A DNA stretch of 64,000 nt from Saprospira sp. CCB-QB6 (GTDB taxonomy: Bacteria; Bacteroidota; Bacteroidia; Chitinophagales; Saprospiraceae). Positions 8,609 to 17,861 of the stretch are shown one piece after another. The DNA lies in NCBI RefSeq assembly GCF_028464065.1, contig NZ_CP116808.1, positions 2,881,501 to 2,945,500 of the forward strand. Direction: 5' to 3'. Under the pieces are notes generated by a model. It saw only the letters and a program-made list of their open reading frames with translations. It was not told the origin of the DNA and searched no databases. The position numbers and the translations under genes were made by a program. Each line of letters starts with the position of its first letter. Position 1 is the first letter of the stretch.

Positions 8609-9559
8609 TTAATACAAAAAACCCCAAATATGGCCCTGCGCTGTGCCCAAATACCAAAATTGTCCATCATGGGCCAGACAGAGAATTTCTTCGCCCTCTA
8701 AACCCTGAAGTTTTTGCCAGTTTTGGCCCCCATCTTCAGAGAGGAGCAGGGCCCCATCTTTTCCCCCAACAGCTAGATGATCTTGATCTAGGGCTAGAAT
8801 GCAGCGCCAACGGTATTTGGGGTTTATGGTGCGGCCCGACAATAGCTTTTGCCAGCTTTCGCCCCCATCTTCAGATTTATAAACGCTACCATAATCTCCA
8901 GCTACAAAAGCATTTAGGCTATCGGGCCAACTAATGGCCCTAAAATAATTGCCCTGGGGCGGCATGGGCGCCCAATTTTGCCCATAATCAGTAGTCTTTA
9001 AGATTAGGCCATAACCAACGGCTAGGGCGCGGCCATCGGCCTGCCCCGCCAAATCACTAAAACTATGGAGAAAGCTATCGGCTTGGAGGAGATAGGGAAA
9101 ATTGCCATTGGCCCGCAAACGATGAATGCGCCCTAGGCCCAAATTTTCGCCAGCGACCAGAATGCCTGCAGAGTCCGAAAAGAAATGTCCCGCAGAAAAA
9201 TACTCCCAGCCAGGCATATACAGGCCAGACCAAATACCGCCTTCTCGATAATAAACCGTGTTCCCAATCGGATAGGCATATAAGCGATCATCTAGCCATT
9301 GTAAATCTCGGACTGCATGATTGAGCACTAATAAACTGTCCCAACTAGGGCTATCAATAGGGCTTACCCAAAGCCCCCCTCGATTAAAAAGGTCGCCTAG
9401 GCCAATATAAAGGCTATCATTATGGACCAATATACTATTGACGGGCAATTGATCGGGAACGGCCCAACGGCTTAAGTCTCGCTCCATAGTTTCTACCTTC
9501 TGGCAGGCTTGTAAAGCAAAAATAAAGAGGAGAAAGAATAGAATTTTATTGTAGGCCAT
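8609..9559 (-). CDS. YCF48/BNR-repeat lipoprotein
   Basis: 316 residues from the ATG at 9559; the frame is open to 9589, but MAYNKILFFLLFIFALQAC is a clear lipoprotein signal with lipobox LQAC, so the later start is preferred. The mature part carries repeated beta-propeller blades with Asp-box-like motifs: TTDYGQNWAPM, SEDGGESWQKL and SEDGGQNWQKL. These match the YCF48-like/BNR type found in many secreted Bacteroidota proteins. No catalytic residues of a sialidase are evident, so it is more likely a binding or scaffold protein at the cell surface. The start overlaps the stop of the M28 peptidase gene by 14 bp, suggesting coupled translation and possibly a shared job in the envelope. Confidence 0.75.
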   Translation of the reverse strand: MAYNKILFFLLFIFALQACQKVETMERDLSRWAVPDQLPVNSILVHNDSLYIGLGDLFNRGGLWVSPIDSPSWDSLLVLNHAVRDLQWLDDRLYAYPIGNTVYYREGGIWSGLYMPGWEYFSAGHFFSDSAGILVAGENLGLGRIHRLRANGNFPYLLQADSFLHSFSDLAGQADGRALAVGYGLILKTTDYGQNWAPMPPQGNYFRAISWPDSLNAFVAGDYGSVYKSEDGGESWQKLLSGRTINPKYRWRCILALDQDHLAVGGKDGALLLSEDGGQNWQKLQGLEGEEILCLAHDGQFWYLGTAQGHIWGFLY

Positions 9560-10943
9560 ATTGATCGATAAGGTATACCCAAGCGGCAATGCCTGCCGCG
9601 CCCAGTTCTAGCTCTCGGCGATGCACATTTTCAAAAACATCATTGCTAGAGTGGTGGTAATCAAAGTAACGTTGAGAATCAGGGCGAAATCCAAAAAGGA
9701 CCACCCCCAACTTTTTAAGTGGGCTAATGTCAGCCCCAGAGCCTCCTGTGGTGAGTTCGTAAAAGCCGTAGGGAGAAACTAAAGCTCTCCAGTTTTGGGC
9801 CTTGGCATAGGCAGGTTGCAGAATATGAGGGAGGGCATCCATGGCAAAACCTCTGGGGGCATGTCCACCTCCATCAGATTCAATAGCGGCAATATGTTTT
9901 TCGCCTTTTCGCTCGGCCTCGGCTGCATATTTTCGTCCACCAGCTAGGCCGCTTTCCTCATTGGCAAAAAGCACGCAGCGAATGGTATGTTTGGGCCGAA
10001 TGCCTAGGGCTTTAAAGCTGTGAAGGACCTGCATGGCATGCACGCAGCCAGCGCCATCATCATGAGCGCCTTCGCCCAAATCCCAAGAGTCTAGGTGACC
10101 GCCAACTACAATAATTTCATCGGGATAATCACTCCCTTTAATTTCTCCAATTACATTATAGGTTTTGCGTTTGCCCAAGTCTTGACAGTTGAGTTGCAAA
10201 TAGACTTTGGCCTTGGGTTCTTGGGCCAAAAGGGCCGATAGTTTATCGGCGCTTTGAATACCTAGTGCAGCGGCTGGAATCGGTTGCTCTTGTTGAAAAA
10301 TCGTTACACCAGAATGAGGAACATCATCATTTTTGAGGGTGAGGGAGCGAACTAAGGCGCCTACTGCTCCTTTTTGGGCGGCCACTTTAGGGCCAGAAGT
10401 GCGCTGCGAGCCAGCAGCGCCATAGGCGTGAAAGGTATTGATTTTAGTGGGGTCCATAGGCCCATTAAAAAAGACAAACTTGCCTTTGACTTGGCTGCTA
10501 GGGAGCTTGCGCAAGTCTTCCACGGATTTTACTTCAATGACTTCAGCGCTTAGGCCCAGTTTAGGTGTAGGGGCCGAGTAGCCCAAGGCCACGACGGATA
10601 GCTCTAGATCGCCTAGGGTTTTAGATTGGATGAGCTTACATTTTTCGATGCTCCCACGGCTCCAATGGCGGACCTCTACCTCTTGGGTCCAGACCTTATC
10701 GCAGCCAATACTATCTAGAATTTGTTGGCTGTATTCTACGGCTGCAGCTCCAGCGGAAGAGCCTGCTACTCGGTGGCCGATCTCTTTGCAGAGATGATGT
10801 AGCCAAGGGTAGCATTGTCCTTCGGTCAAGACATGATCGAAGAATTGAGCAACTTGCTCTACTCCTTCATCTCCAGTTTGGCTGTGCGCCTTTGGACCAA
10901 AAAACAAAAGAGAACCAACTAAAAAGGTAAAAACTGGGCGCAT
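9546..10943 (-). CDS. Secreted M28-family zinc aminopeptidase with PA domain
   Basis: 465 residues with an N-terminal signal peptide ending near AHSQ (20-22). A protease-associated (PA) region lies between about 125 and 250 (GKFVFFNGPM..AAQKGAVGALVRS). The M28 catalytic core follows, with the di-zinc ligands in their usual order: GGHLDSWD (H283), HDDGAG (D295), ANEESG (Glu pair), ESDGG and YHHSSNDVFE. Such enzymes remove N-terminal residues from peptides outside the cytoplasm and would feed a proteolytic, predatory or scavenging life style. The upstream methylase gene ends 12 bp before it, and the lipoprotein gene overlaps its end, so the three form one operon. Confidence 0.9.
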   Translation of the reverse strand: MRPVFTFLVGSLLFFGPKAHSQTGDEGVEQVAQFFDHVLTEGQCYPWLHHLCKEIGHRVAGSSAGAAAVEYSQQILDSIGCDKVWTQEVEVRHWSRGSIEKCKLIQSKTLGDLELSVVALGYSAPTPKLGLSAEVIEVKSVEDLRKLPSSQVKGKFVFFNGPMDPTKINTFHAYGAAGSQRTSGPKVAAQKGAVGALVRSLTLKNDDVPHSGVTIFQQEQPIPAAALGIQSADKLSALLAQEPKAKVYLQLNCQDLGKRKTYNVIGEIKGSDYPDEIIVVGGHLDSWDLGEGAHDDGAGCVHAMQVLHSFKALGIRPKHTIRCVLFANEESGLAGGRKYAAEAERKGEKHIAAIESDGGGHAPRGFAMDALPHILQPAYAKAQNWRALVSPYGFYELTTGGSGADISPLKKLGVVLFGFRPDSQRYFDYHHSSNDVFENVHRRELELGAAGIAAWVYLIDQYGLQ

Positions 10944-10955
10944 AAGAAAGTCATT

Positions 10956-11663
10956 TTAGGCAAGGAAAAGGAATACCGTGGGCCGTTTATGCAGGTCGGG
11001 CAAGCTTCCCTTTTTCCATTCGGCTACGGTTTGGCTTTTAATATATTGGCTGGGCAGGCTAATATCTGCGGCTACACAAAGGCGGCAATGATTGGGCAAT
11101 TGGGCCAAAAGATCTTCTAGCATAGCCATATTGCGGTAAGGCGTTTCGATAAAGATTTGGCTGCGACCTTCTTTTTTAGACTGGGCATATAAATGCTTGA
11201 TCTTCTTTTGGCGTTCGCCTTTTTTGATGGGCAAATAGCCTTCAAAGCCGAAGCATTGGCCATTGAAGCCAGAGGCCATTAGGGCCAATAGGATAGAAGA
11301 GGGGCCAACTAGGGGGACCACTTCAATGCCTTTGGCATGGGCCATTTCGATGACGGCAGCGCCGGGGTCGGCTACGCCAGGGCAGCCTGCTTCAGACATT
11401 AGGCCGATGCTCTTCCCCATTTTGAGTGCAGGCTCTAGAAAAGAGGGGAGTTCTGCAAGGTCTGTGCGTTTGTTGAGTTCAAAAAAGGTCATTTCTTGAA
11501 AGGGGATAGGCGTTTTCCAATCCTTGAGGAAGCGGCGAGCTGTTTTGCCTCGCTCTACAATAAAATGGTCCAAACTATGGACAACTTGAATTACTTGTTG
11601 GGGAACAGGTAAATAATCGGAGGGGCCCAAAGGGACAGGGATAAGATATAATTTGGCCGGCAT
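10956..11663 (-). CDS. RsmI-like tetrapyrrole-methylase-fold SAM methyltransferase
   Basis: 235 residues. The N-terminal LYLIPVPLG, the block IGLMSEAGCPGVADPG (about 87-102), VPLVGPSSILLALMASGF and IFIETPYRN mark the corrin/porphyrin methylase superfamily and match the RsmI family, which 2'-O-methylates C1402 of 16S rRNA. It diverges from standard RsmI (no SDAGTPxISDPG in exact form) and is shorter. Many Bacteroidota carry such a second RsmI-like protein, so the exact target is open. It is the first gene of a three-gene operon with the M28 peptidase and the lipoprotein. Confidence 0.8.
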   Translation of the reverse strand: MPAKLYLIPVPLGPSDYLPVPQQVIQVVHSLDHFIVERGKTARRFLKDWKTPIPFQEMTFFELNKRTDLAELPSFLEPALKMGKSIGLMSEAGCPGVADPGAAVIEMAHAKGIEVVPLVGPSSILLALMASGFNGQCFGFEGYLPIKKGERQKKIKHLYAQSKKEGRSQIFIETPYRNMAMLEDLLAQLPNHCRLCVAADISLPSQYIKSQTVAEWKKGSLPDLHKRPTVFLFLA

Positions 11664-11795
11664 AAAGGCAGTGGGTTAAGATATTTTAATGCCTACAAGA
11701 TACGGAAGTCCGCCAAATTCTTAAAACAGAGCGCTAAAAGGGGCGAACTCTTTTAGACTCAGGACTATGGGCAAACTATATGGCCGAGGTCCATT

Positions 11796-11910
11796 GGCTG
11801 AGGGATGGACAGCAGTGGCCGCAGGCCAGACCGAAGCGCGCAGCGCTGAAGGGCCGAGCGAATAGCGAGCTGCGAAACAGCCCGACCCGACCGCAGGGAG
11901 GGGCAGCCCC
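11796..11910 (-). repeat. G/C-rich hypervariable-hairpin element, copy 3
   Basis: Minus orientation, with the head GGGGCTG facing the stop of the HisC-like gene (12012). Hairpin 2 is AGCGC-tg(c)-GCGCT. The tail CAGCC can pair with the head GGCTG. Confidence 0.9.
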
Positions 11911-12011
11911 AAAAAAAACAGCAGTATAAAAAGGAGAAAAAAGGGGGATTTGGGCATAAAAAAAGGGAAAAACAGCTGCTGCTATCCTTCCCTAGAGGTA
12001 TTGGAATTCTG

Positions 12012-13181
12012 TTAACCAATAATTTTTTTGAAAACGCCCATGCCTAGAATCAGGCTAGCATTTTTGAGGCCTTGGCCCAACTGCTTCATGATTTTGTGGC
12101 GAAGCGAGGTTTTGCTGGGCATATCTTTAAGGGCCTTGATGAGGCGTTTATTTTGTTCTTCTTGGCCGACCGAGATGCGAATGCAGTGTTCAAGGCTTTT
12201 GTCAATTTGGTAGGCGGGAAAGACTTCAATGCCTTCATTTTGTAGGTATTGGTAAGTTTTTTCGCCTTCTTTGACCTTGAAGAGAATGCAATTGCTATTG
12301 GAGAGCGATACCTCTTGAACAATGGGCAGTTGATCGAGTTTTTCGATAAGGATTTTGCGTTGTTCCAGTGTTTGTTCAATCACTCGATCTTTTTGGGCGG
12401 GGACCCGCATGGCTTTAACGGCGGCGGTTTGGGCCAAGGTGTTTACGCTAAAGGGCGTTTGCATTTTCTGTAAAATCTCGATGAGTTCGGGCGAGCCGAA
12501 GGCGAGGCCGAGGCGGAGCCCCGCTAGGCCCCAGAGGCTTGAGAAAGAGCGGATAATAACGAGATTGGGGAAATCTTTAAGGTAGGGGAGTAGGCTGAGG
12601 TCTTGTTGGTAATCGAGTTGTCGCTCGTCTAGGACCACTAGGCCTTTAAAGCCTTCGATGGCATCGACCACATCAATCCCTCTTAGGCAGCGGCCGGAGA
12701 TAGGGTTGGGGTGGCTGAGGAATAGAATTTTGACCTCTTTGCGGAGTTCTGCTCTTAGTTTGAAAAGCGAAATTTGGTAGTCCTCGTTGAGGGGAAGGAG
12801 TTCGAGATGGCTGCCGTTCAGGTCGGCTAGGTGGCGGACTTCTGGGGCGATAGGGCTAAAGCTGAGAATATGGTCCTTATCATCTTGGCAAAAGACGCGA
12901 AAGATCAGGTCGATCAGGGCGCTACCGCCGTTGCCGGCTAAGATTTGTTCTTTTTTCAGGCCATAAAACTCGGCGGCTTCTTCTCGAAGCAATTGGCATT
13001 CGGGATCGGGGTATTGGCTATAATCTTGCTCGGCGCCTAGGCTTCCCCAGGGGCTCTCGTTTTGTTCCATACGCAAACAATGCCGAGGCAGGCTATGGTA
13101 GCGGGCTCGGCGGCGGTTATTTAGAATTTTGCGGCTGCGGCGGGGCAGCAATTCGTAAATATCAAAATCGCTGGATGGCAT
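12012..13181 (-). CDS. HisC-like aminotransferase homologue lacking the PLP lysine
   Basis: 389 residues with the fold-type I layout of histidinol-phosphate aminotransferase: MEQNESPWG (substrate loop, 38-46), GNGGSALI (83-90), HPNPISG (157-163), VLDERQLDY (183-191) and RSFSSLWGLAGLRLG (211-225). In active HisC proteins the last motif is (S/T)FSKAxGLAGLR, and the lysine forms the Schiff base with PLP. Here that residue is S215 (codon AGC at 12537-12539), although PLP-phosphate and carboxylate contacts such as D185 and R223 seem kept. The Tyr of DEAY is also lost. The full-length intact frame argues against recent decay, so a non-catalytic or altered role is inferred. It lies 98 bp after the carotenoid genes on the same strand; no link to carotenoids is evident. 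Confidence 0.8.
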   Translation of the reverse strand: MPSSDFDIYELLPRRSRKILNNRRRARYHSLPRHCLRMEQNESPWGSLGAEQDYSQYPDPECQLLREEAAEFYGLKKEQILAGNGGSALIDLIFRVFCQDDKDHILSFSPIAPEVRHLADLNGSHLELLPLNEDYQISLFKLRAELRKEVKILFLSHPNPISGRCLRGIDVVDAIEGFKGLVVLDERQLDYQQDLSLLPYLKDFPNLVIIRSFSSLWGLAGLRLGLAFGSPELIEILQKMQTPFSVNTLAQTAAVKAMRVPAQKDRVIEQTLEQRKILIEKLDQLPIVQEVSLSNSNCILFKVKEGEKTYQYLQNEGIEVFPAYQIDKSLEHCIRISVGQEEQNKRLIKALKDMPSKTSLRHKIMKQLGQGLKNASLILGMGVFKKIIG

Positions 13182-13279
13182 AGGGTTAGGCTGAGAAATG
13201 AGTGAATTATATAGACTAAAGGTATTATTTTTTGCTCAAAATTCGTGCTAGTCTGGCCCTAGTTTTTCGCCTTCAAGGC

Positions 13280-14131
13280 TTAGGATGGCTTTCTATTTCT
13301 GAAGTACTCGAAAAAAGAGACATTTAGAAAAAGGAGTAAAAAGCCATAAATAAAGTCGTCCCAGGGGATGCTGCCGCAGCGGAAGCCCAAGATGGCTTCT
13401 AGTTGTTGACTATTGTTGTAGAGTACTACGGGTTCTTGATTGAAGCCCCCTGTTAAAATACCGTTGACCAGCAAAAAGGGAAAAAGGCTGATGAGGTAGG
13501 CCAAATAGAAGCGGCTGCGATAATAGTTGGGGATAAAAAGTAAGTGCCAAAGTAGAAAACTACCCGCTAGCAAAAAGGTCCAGGCTGTATAACTCATCAA
13601 CAAACTGCTGAATCCAATAGCATAGAATAGAACAACCAATAGCCAACTAAGGGGGCGTTCTATGGGCCCCAAAACATCTTTAGAAATATAGGCCAAGAGA
13701 CATTCATGAATAAAGAGGCAGGCATAGGGGACGCTAATAAAAAATAGCCATTCGCCTAAGGGCAGGCCCAGAAAAGAGTAGGTAAAATAGCGGGGGTTAA
13801 AATCCCAAACGTTCATTTGGGTAAAGAAAACATCCCAGGCCAAAAAAAAGCTGCCAACGATTAGCAGGCCGGGCCATAGAAAGCGCCATTTTTTATAGAA
13901 GTGGACCTTTTTGTCAAAGGAGAGCAAAAAAGGGAAGAAAATCGTCCCGATGTTAATCCATAAATACCAATAGGCATGCTCTCCAAACTGTAGTTTAGGG
14001 CCCATAGCGGGCACTTGCATAGATTGTTCGGCCTGCCAATCTAGGGGCGCCCACAATAAGTAGAGGACCCAAAGCAAGGGCAGCCCTCCAAGAAGAAGAG
14101 CCGCCCCCCATTTTTTTGTTTGTTGTTGCAT
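13280..14131 (-). CDS. Lycopene beta-cyclase, fused CrtYcd-type membrane protein
   Basis: 283 residues with about seven membrane helices. It matches the membrane-bound, two-domain lycopene cyclase family (CrtYc/CrtYd fused), which closes the beta rings of lycopene. Visible family motifs are WDVFFT..WDFNPRY (about 98-115), LPLGEWLFFISVPY (canonical PLEE in the first repeat, here PLGE), and IPWDDFIYGFLLL near the C-terminus, the second-repeat equivalent. The start is the base next to the stop of crtB, so translation is coupled. Together with crtI and crtB it would give a cyclised carotenoid; the ketolase and hydroxylase needed for saproxanthin are not in the window. Confidence 0.85.
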   Translation of the reverse strand: MQQQTKKWGAALLLGGLPLLWVLYLLWAPLDWQAEQSMQVPAMGPKLQFGEHAYWYLWINIGTIFFPFLLSFDKKVHFYKKWRFLWPGLLIVGSFFLAWDVFFTQMNVWDFNPRYFTYSFLGLPLGEWLFFISVPYACLFIHECLLAYISKDVLGPIERPLSWLLVVLFYAIGFSSLLMSYTAWTFLLAGSFLLWHLLFIPNYYRSRFYLAYLISLFPFLLVNGILTGGFNQEPVVLYNNSQQLEAILGFRCGSIPWDDFIYGFLLLFLNVSFFEYFRNRKPS

Positions 14132-14974
14132 CTATAAGAGATTAAACTGTGCTCGAATCATCGACTTACCCAAGATATACAATTTGCTGCCATTGGGAAT
14201 CCGAATACGTTCTTCTGTCACTCGATCGGCTGGCGATTGTTTAATTTTATGGAAGAGGTTGAGGTAATATTTATAGGCTACGTAAACTCCAAACCGACAA
14301 CCTTTGGGTAGCCCCAAAATACCGTGATAGGCCAACTGAAAATCTTGGAGAATATCTGCTTCGATTTCGGCCTTAATGTGGTCATTAAATAATTTATAAT
14401 CAACTCCTGGAAAATAGACTCGGCCACGTTCGGCATAATCACTTTTCATATCGCGCAAAAAGTTGATCTTTTGAAAGGCGGAACCCAAGGCGCAGGCGGG
14501 TTCTTCTAGCTTTTCATAGAGGCCGGGCTTATCCTTACAAAACACCCGTAGGCACATCAGGCCCACCACCTCGGCAGAGCCGTAAATATACTTTTTGTAG
14601 AGGCTATCTTCATAGCGCTGAAAATGCAGGTCCATTTCCATACTATACAAAAAGGCATCAATCAATTCTCGCTCAATTTGGTACTCATTGACCACCATTT
14701 GAAAGGCTTGTAAGATAGGGTTGAGGCTGATTTTTTCTTCAATGGCTCGATAAGTATCTTGTCGAAAACGTTCGAGTAAGTCGGCCTTGTCGTGCCCATG
14801 AAAGGTATCAACGATTTCATCGGCAAAGCGAACAAAACCATAAATGGCGTAAATAGGTCCTCTGAACCGCTTAGAAAACATCCGAATACCCAGCGAAAAA
14901 GAGGTGCTATAACGCTCTGTGATGAGCTGGCTGCAAGCCTGGCAGCTGTCCTGATAAAGTTTTAAGTGATCCAT
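14132..14974 (-). CDS. crtB: Phytoene synthase
   Basis: 280 residues, the normal size for the squalene/phytoene synthase family. It joins two geranylgeranyl diphosphates into phytoene. The first Asp-rich motif is DEIVDTFHG (about 52-60). The second region reads AFQKINFLRDMKSDYAERGRVYFP (split across about 166-189), with the expected LRDxxxD. It sits between crtI, 12 bp upstream, and the cyclase, directly downstream, in an operon ordered by pathway step. Confidence 0.95.
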   Translation of the reverse strand: MDHLKLYQDSCQACSQLITERYSTSFSLGIRMFSKRFRGPIYAIYGFVRFADEIVDTFHGHDKADLLERFRQDTYRAIEEKISLNPILQAFQMVVNEYQIERELIDAFLYSMEMDLHFQRYEDSLYKKYIYGSAEVVGLMCLRVFCKDKPGLYEKLEEPACALGSAFQKINFLRDMKSDYAERGRVYFPGVDYKLFNDHIKAEIEADILQDFQLAYHGILGLPKGCRFGVYVAYKYYLNLFHKIKQSPADRVTEERIRIPNGSKLYILGKSMIRAQFNLL

Positions 14975-14986
14975 AGGAGATGTTTT

Positions 14987-16459
14987 TTAGCCCTTAGACT
15001 TAATGATTTCTCGAGCGACAACCTCTCCCGAAATTAGAGAGGGGGGAACACCCGGACCAGGCGTGGTGAGCTGCCCAGCATAATAGAAGTTGTTTAGTTT
15101 TTTGTTCTTCAAGCGCGGTTTGAGAATGGCCGTTTGCGATAGGGTATTGGCCAATCCATAAGCATTTCCTTTGTAGGCGTAATAGTCTTTCTTAAAGTCT
15201 TTATGTGCATAACTCAGCTTATAATCTACGGCCGAGCGAATTTCTTGGCCGCTTAGCGCTTCCAAACGATCCATGACCAAGTTGTAATAATGCTCTCGAG
15301 TGGCTTCTGTATCTTCTAATTCTGGCGCCACTGGCACAAGTAAGAATAGATTCTCATGTCCTTCTGGAGCACAAGAAGGATCCGTTTTAGAGGCCAAACA
15401 AGCGTAGAATAAGGGTTTGGTTGGCCATTTTGGGGTTTTGTAAATTTCTTGAGCATGTAGTTTGAAATCCTCATCAAAAAAGAGGTTGTGGTGTAGCAGA
15501 TTGTCCAGCGGTTTGTTTACCCCCAAATAGAAGAGCAAAGAAGATGGCGCCATGATCCGCTTATCCCAATAGCGCTCGCTGTAGTTACGGTATTCTGGCG
15601 CAAGTAGTTTTTGGTCCACATGATGATAATCGGCTCCAGCCACAATGATATCTGCCTCAAAACGCCCATTTTTTGTGATGGCCGCCTTAGCTTGCTTGCC
15701 CGAAACTTCAATATTAAGCACTTCTTCATTCAGCAAAATTTCTACGCCTAATTCTTCGGCCAAACTGACCATAGCGGCCACAATTTGATACATGCCGCCC
15801 ATGGGAAACCAAGTTCCCAAAGCTAAATCCGCATAGTTCATCAAGCTATACATGGCCGGCGTTTCTTCTGGAGTGGCCCCCAAAAATAAAACGGGAAATT
15901 TCAATAACTCTCGCAAATGCGGATGCTTAAATAGCTTTTCTACATGATTGGCAATAGAAGAAAACATCTGCAATTTGAAAAGCGCCCGAACTACCCGCAA
16001 ATCAGCAAACTCCAAAATGGACAAAGAGGGCTTTTGCACAAACTCTCCCATGCCCACCTTATATTTGTATTCGGCCTCATCCAAAAATTGTTGCAATTTG
16101 GCCGAACTCCCTGGCTCATAACCCTCAAATAACTCTTTTAAGGCCTGCATATCTGCCGGAACCGCCAACTCTTCCCCCTCTCCAAACACAATTTTATAAG
16201 CCGGGTCCAAACGCTTGAGCTCATAATAATCCGACACCTTTTTGCCAAATTGCTCAAAAAATTGCTCAAAGACCTCTGGCATCCAATACCAACTTGGCCC
16301 CATATCAAAATGATAACCTTGCACTTCCATCTTGCGCGCACGCCCTCCAGCACAATCATTTTTCTCTAATATCTGAACATTATATCCAGCTTTGGCCAAA
16401 TGACAGGCCGCAGAAAGGCCCGCAAATCCAGACCCGATGACAATGACTTTTTTCGACAT
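14987..16459 (-). CDS. crtI: Phytoene desaturase
   Basis: 490 residues. The N-terminal FAD-binding dinucleotide motif VIGSGFAGLSAACHLAKAG (about 6-24) is followed by KNDCAGGRARKMEVQGYHFDMGPSWYW, typical of CrtI-type desaturases. The C-terminal signature reads YYAGQLTTPGPGVPPSLISG (456-475), matching the bacterial phytoene dehydrogenase pattern. It turns phytoene into lycopene at the membrane with FAD. It is the first gene of the crtI-crtB-cyclase operon; the region upstream to 17114 is free of genes and holds a G/C-rich element. Confidence 0.95.
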   Translation of the reverse strand: MSKKVIVIGSGFAGLSAACHLAKAGYNVQILEKNDCAGGRARKMEVQGYHFDMGPSWYWMPEVFEQFFEQFGKKVSDYYELKRLDPAYKIVFGEGEELAVPADMQALKELFEGYEPGSSAKLQQFLDEAEYKYKVGMGEFVQKPSLSILEFADLRVVRALFKLQMFSSIANHVEKLFKHPHLRELLKFPVLFLGATPEETPAMYSLMNYADLALGTWFPMGGMYQIVAAMVSLAEELGVEILLNEEVLNIEVSGKQAKAAITKNGRFEADIIVAGADYHHVDQKLLAPEYRNYSERYWDKRIMAPSSLLFYLGVNKPLDNLLHHNLFFDEDFKLHAQEIYKTPKWPTKPLFYACLASKTDPSCAPEGHENLFLLVPVAPELEDTEATREHYYNLVMDRLEALSGQEIRSAVDYKLSYAHKDFKKDYYAYKGNAYGLANTLSQTAILKPRLKNKKLNNFYYAGQLTTPGPGVPPSLISGEVVAREIIKSKG

Positions 16460-16650
16460 ATATATGTGTTCTCCAGTAAAGCAAATGGATTCTTAGCCAA
16501 GAGACAAGCTAAACGATAATTGCTCTCTTAACTTATCCCTAAAGGTTTTGTTTAAAAAAACTTAGCTTTTTTCGCAAAAAGCCTCCACAATTATATCGAA
16601 AATGCACTAAAAATTACTCTTTTTAAAAAGGTTTAGTGTTTTTTTGTTTT

Positions 16651-16888
16651 GGGGCTGCCCCTTCCGCCAGCTTGAAAGCCAGCGCAAAGCGATACCGCTT
16701 TGCGAAGCTATACAAAATGAGGGTTGAAACCCTCATGAATTATCGGGCGGGTCGGGCTGTTTCGCAGCTCGCTGATCGCTCGGCCCTGCGCCAGCAAGCT
16801 GGCTGGGTCTGGCGCTTCGCGCCACTGCTGTCCATCCCTCAGCCAGTCGCTGCGCTCCTTTGCGGCGGCTTTGCCGCCTGTCCCATCC
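16651..16888 (+). repeat. G/C-rich hypervariable-hairpin element, copy 4, with insertion
   Basis: Plus orientation. Hairpin 2 is GCCAGC-aa-GCTGGC and hairpin 3 is GGCGC-ttc-GCGCC. The first hairpin loop holds an insertion of about 85 bp (16668-16750) with GCAAAGCG..CGCTTTGC and GAGGGTTGAAACCCTC palindromes; related insertions are found in copies 16 and 19. It lies between the divergent crtI and 17115 genes. The remaining sequence to 17114 shows no clear signal. Confidence 0.9.
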
Positions 16889-17114
16889 CAAATTTTCTGT
16901 GGACCAAAAAAACAAGCTGAACAGAAGCACCAAAAAAGCCCCTGAAGCTCATCTAATAACCAACTTGGGCCCCGCCGACCAAAAACAAAAAAAGAAGAGA
17001 GGACCAATTTTTTTTAAAAAATACTTATACTTGCAAGCAGGATTAAAGGGCCCAAGCCCGCCTGACATAAAATTTTATTTTGCGCTACTTTATTAGATTT
17101 AAAATAATAGCCCG

Positions 17115-17858
17115 ATGAAGATCGTACTCAATATTGTATTTATTTTGGCTGCTCTAGCCTCTGCCTATTACCTCATGGAAAGCATCCGCCGCCCTGTAGA
17201 TTTTAGAGATACTTGGGCGGAGCGCAAAACGGCCGTACAAGAAAAACTAGAAGAAATCGCTGAACTTCAAAAAATGTACACGAGCATTAAGGGAGACACT
17301 CTCTTTGCTGGCTCTTTTGATGAACTCGAGACTTCTTTCCTCAAGGATAGCTTCTTTATCCTCAAAATTGAAGGGGATCCCTTCGATACAACGATTACGC
17401 CCGATACAACAGAACTTATGTATCCCGCTCGTGACTCTGTCCTTTCTTTCATTGCCGAAAATGGTAAATTGGATAAGGCTAAGCTTCAGGAACTACGCAC
17501 TCCAGCATTTGAAATTATGGAAAACTGGCAAGACACTAGTACGGATGTTCGTCAAGATCCTGCTGTTGCCGCTTATTTAGACTTTGCCGAAGCTTCTATT
17601 AAAGATTACTTTAAGCAGATTCGCACTGTTCCTTTTGCAGACAATAAGGAGTTTGTTGTGGCTGCAGGCGAAGTGGCCATGGAAGGCCGTCGCGCTTTTG
17701 GCCGTAAACTTCCTACTTTTGAAGTGAAAACTACGGTAGGCGATTATATGAAAGAGTATTCTGTTGAAGAATATGGCATGTATGATCCTAAATTTGACCA
17801 CAAAGCAGAAGTTAAGGTAGGCGATTTAACCAAACCTTCTACTACAGGTAACTGGTAA
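17115..17858 (+). CDS. Conserved hypothetical with N-terminal membrane anchor
   Basis: 247 residues. A single N-terminal hydrophobic helix (residues 3-22) serves as a signal anchor, followed by an Arg/Glu-rich helix (AERKTAVQEKLEEIAELQ) and a soluble domain, so most of the protein should be periplasmic. No catalytic motif is recognised. The DUF3822 gene starts 3 bp after the stop and rsmD follows, an arrangement I have the impression is common in Bacteroidota. Function unknown. Confidence 0.75.
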   Translation: MKIVLNIVFILAALASAYYLMESIRRPVDFRDTWAERKTAVQEKLEEIAELQKMYTSIKGDTLFAGSFDELETSFLKDSFFILKIEGDPFDTTITPDTTELMYPARDSVLSFIAENGKLDKAKLQELRTPAFEIMENWQDTSTDVRQDPAVAAYLDFAEASIKDYFKQIRTVPFADNKEFVVAAGEVAMEGRRAFGRKLPTFEVKTTVGDYMKEYSVEEYGMYDPKFDHKAEVKVGDLTKPSTTGNW

Positions 17859-17861
17859 TTC

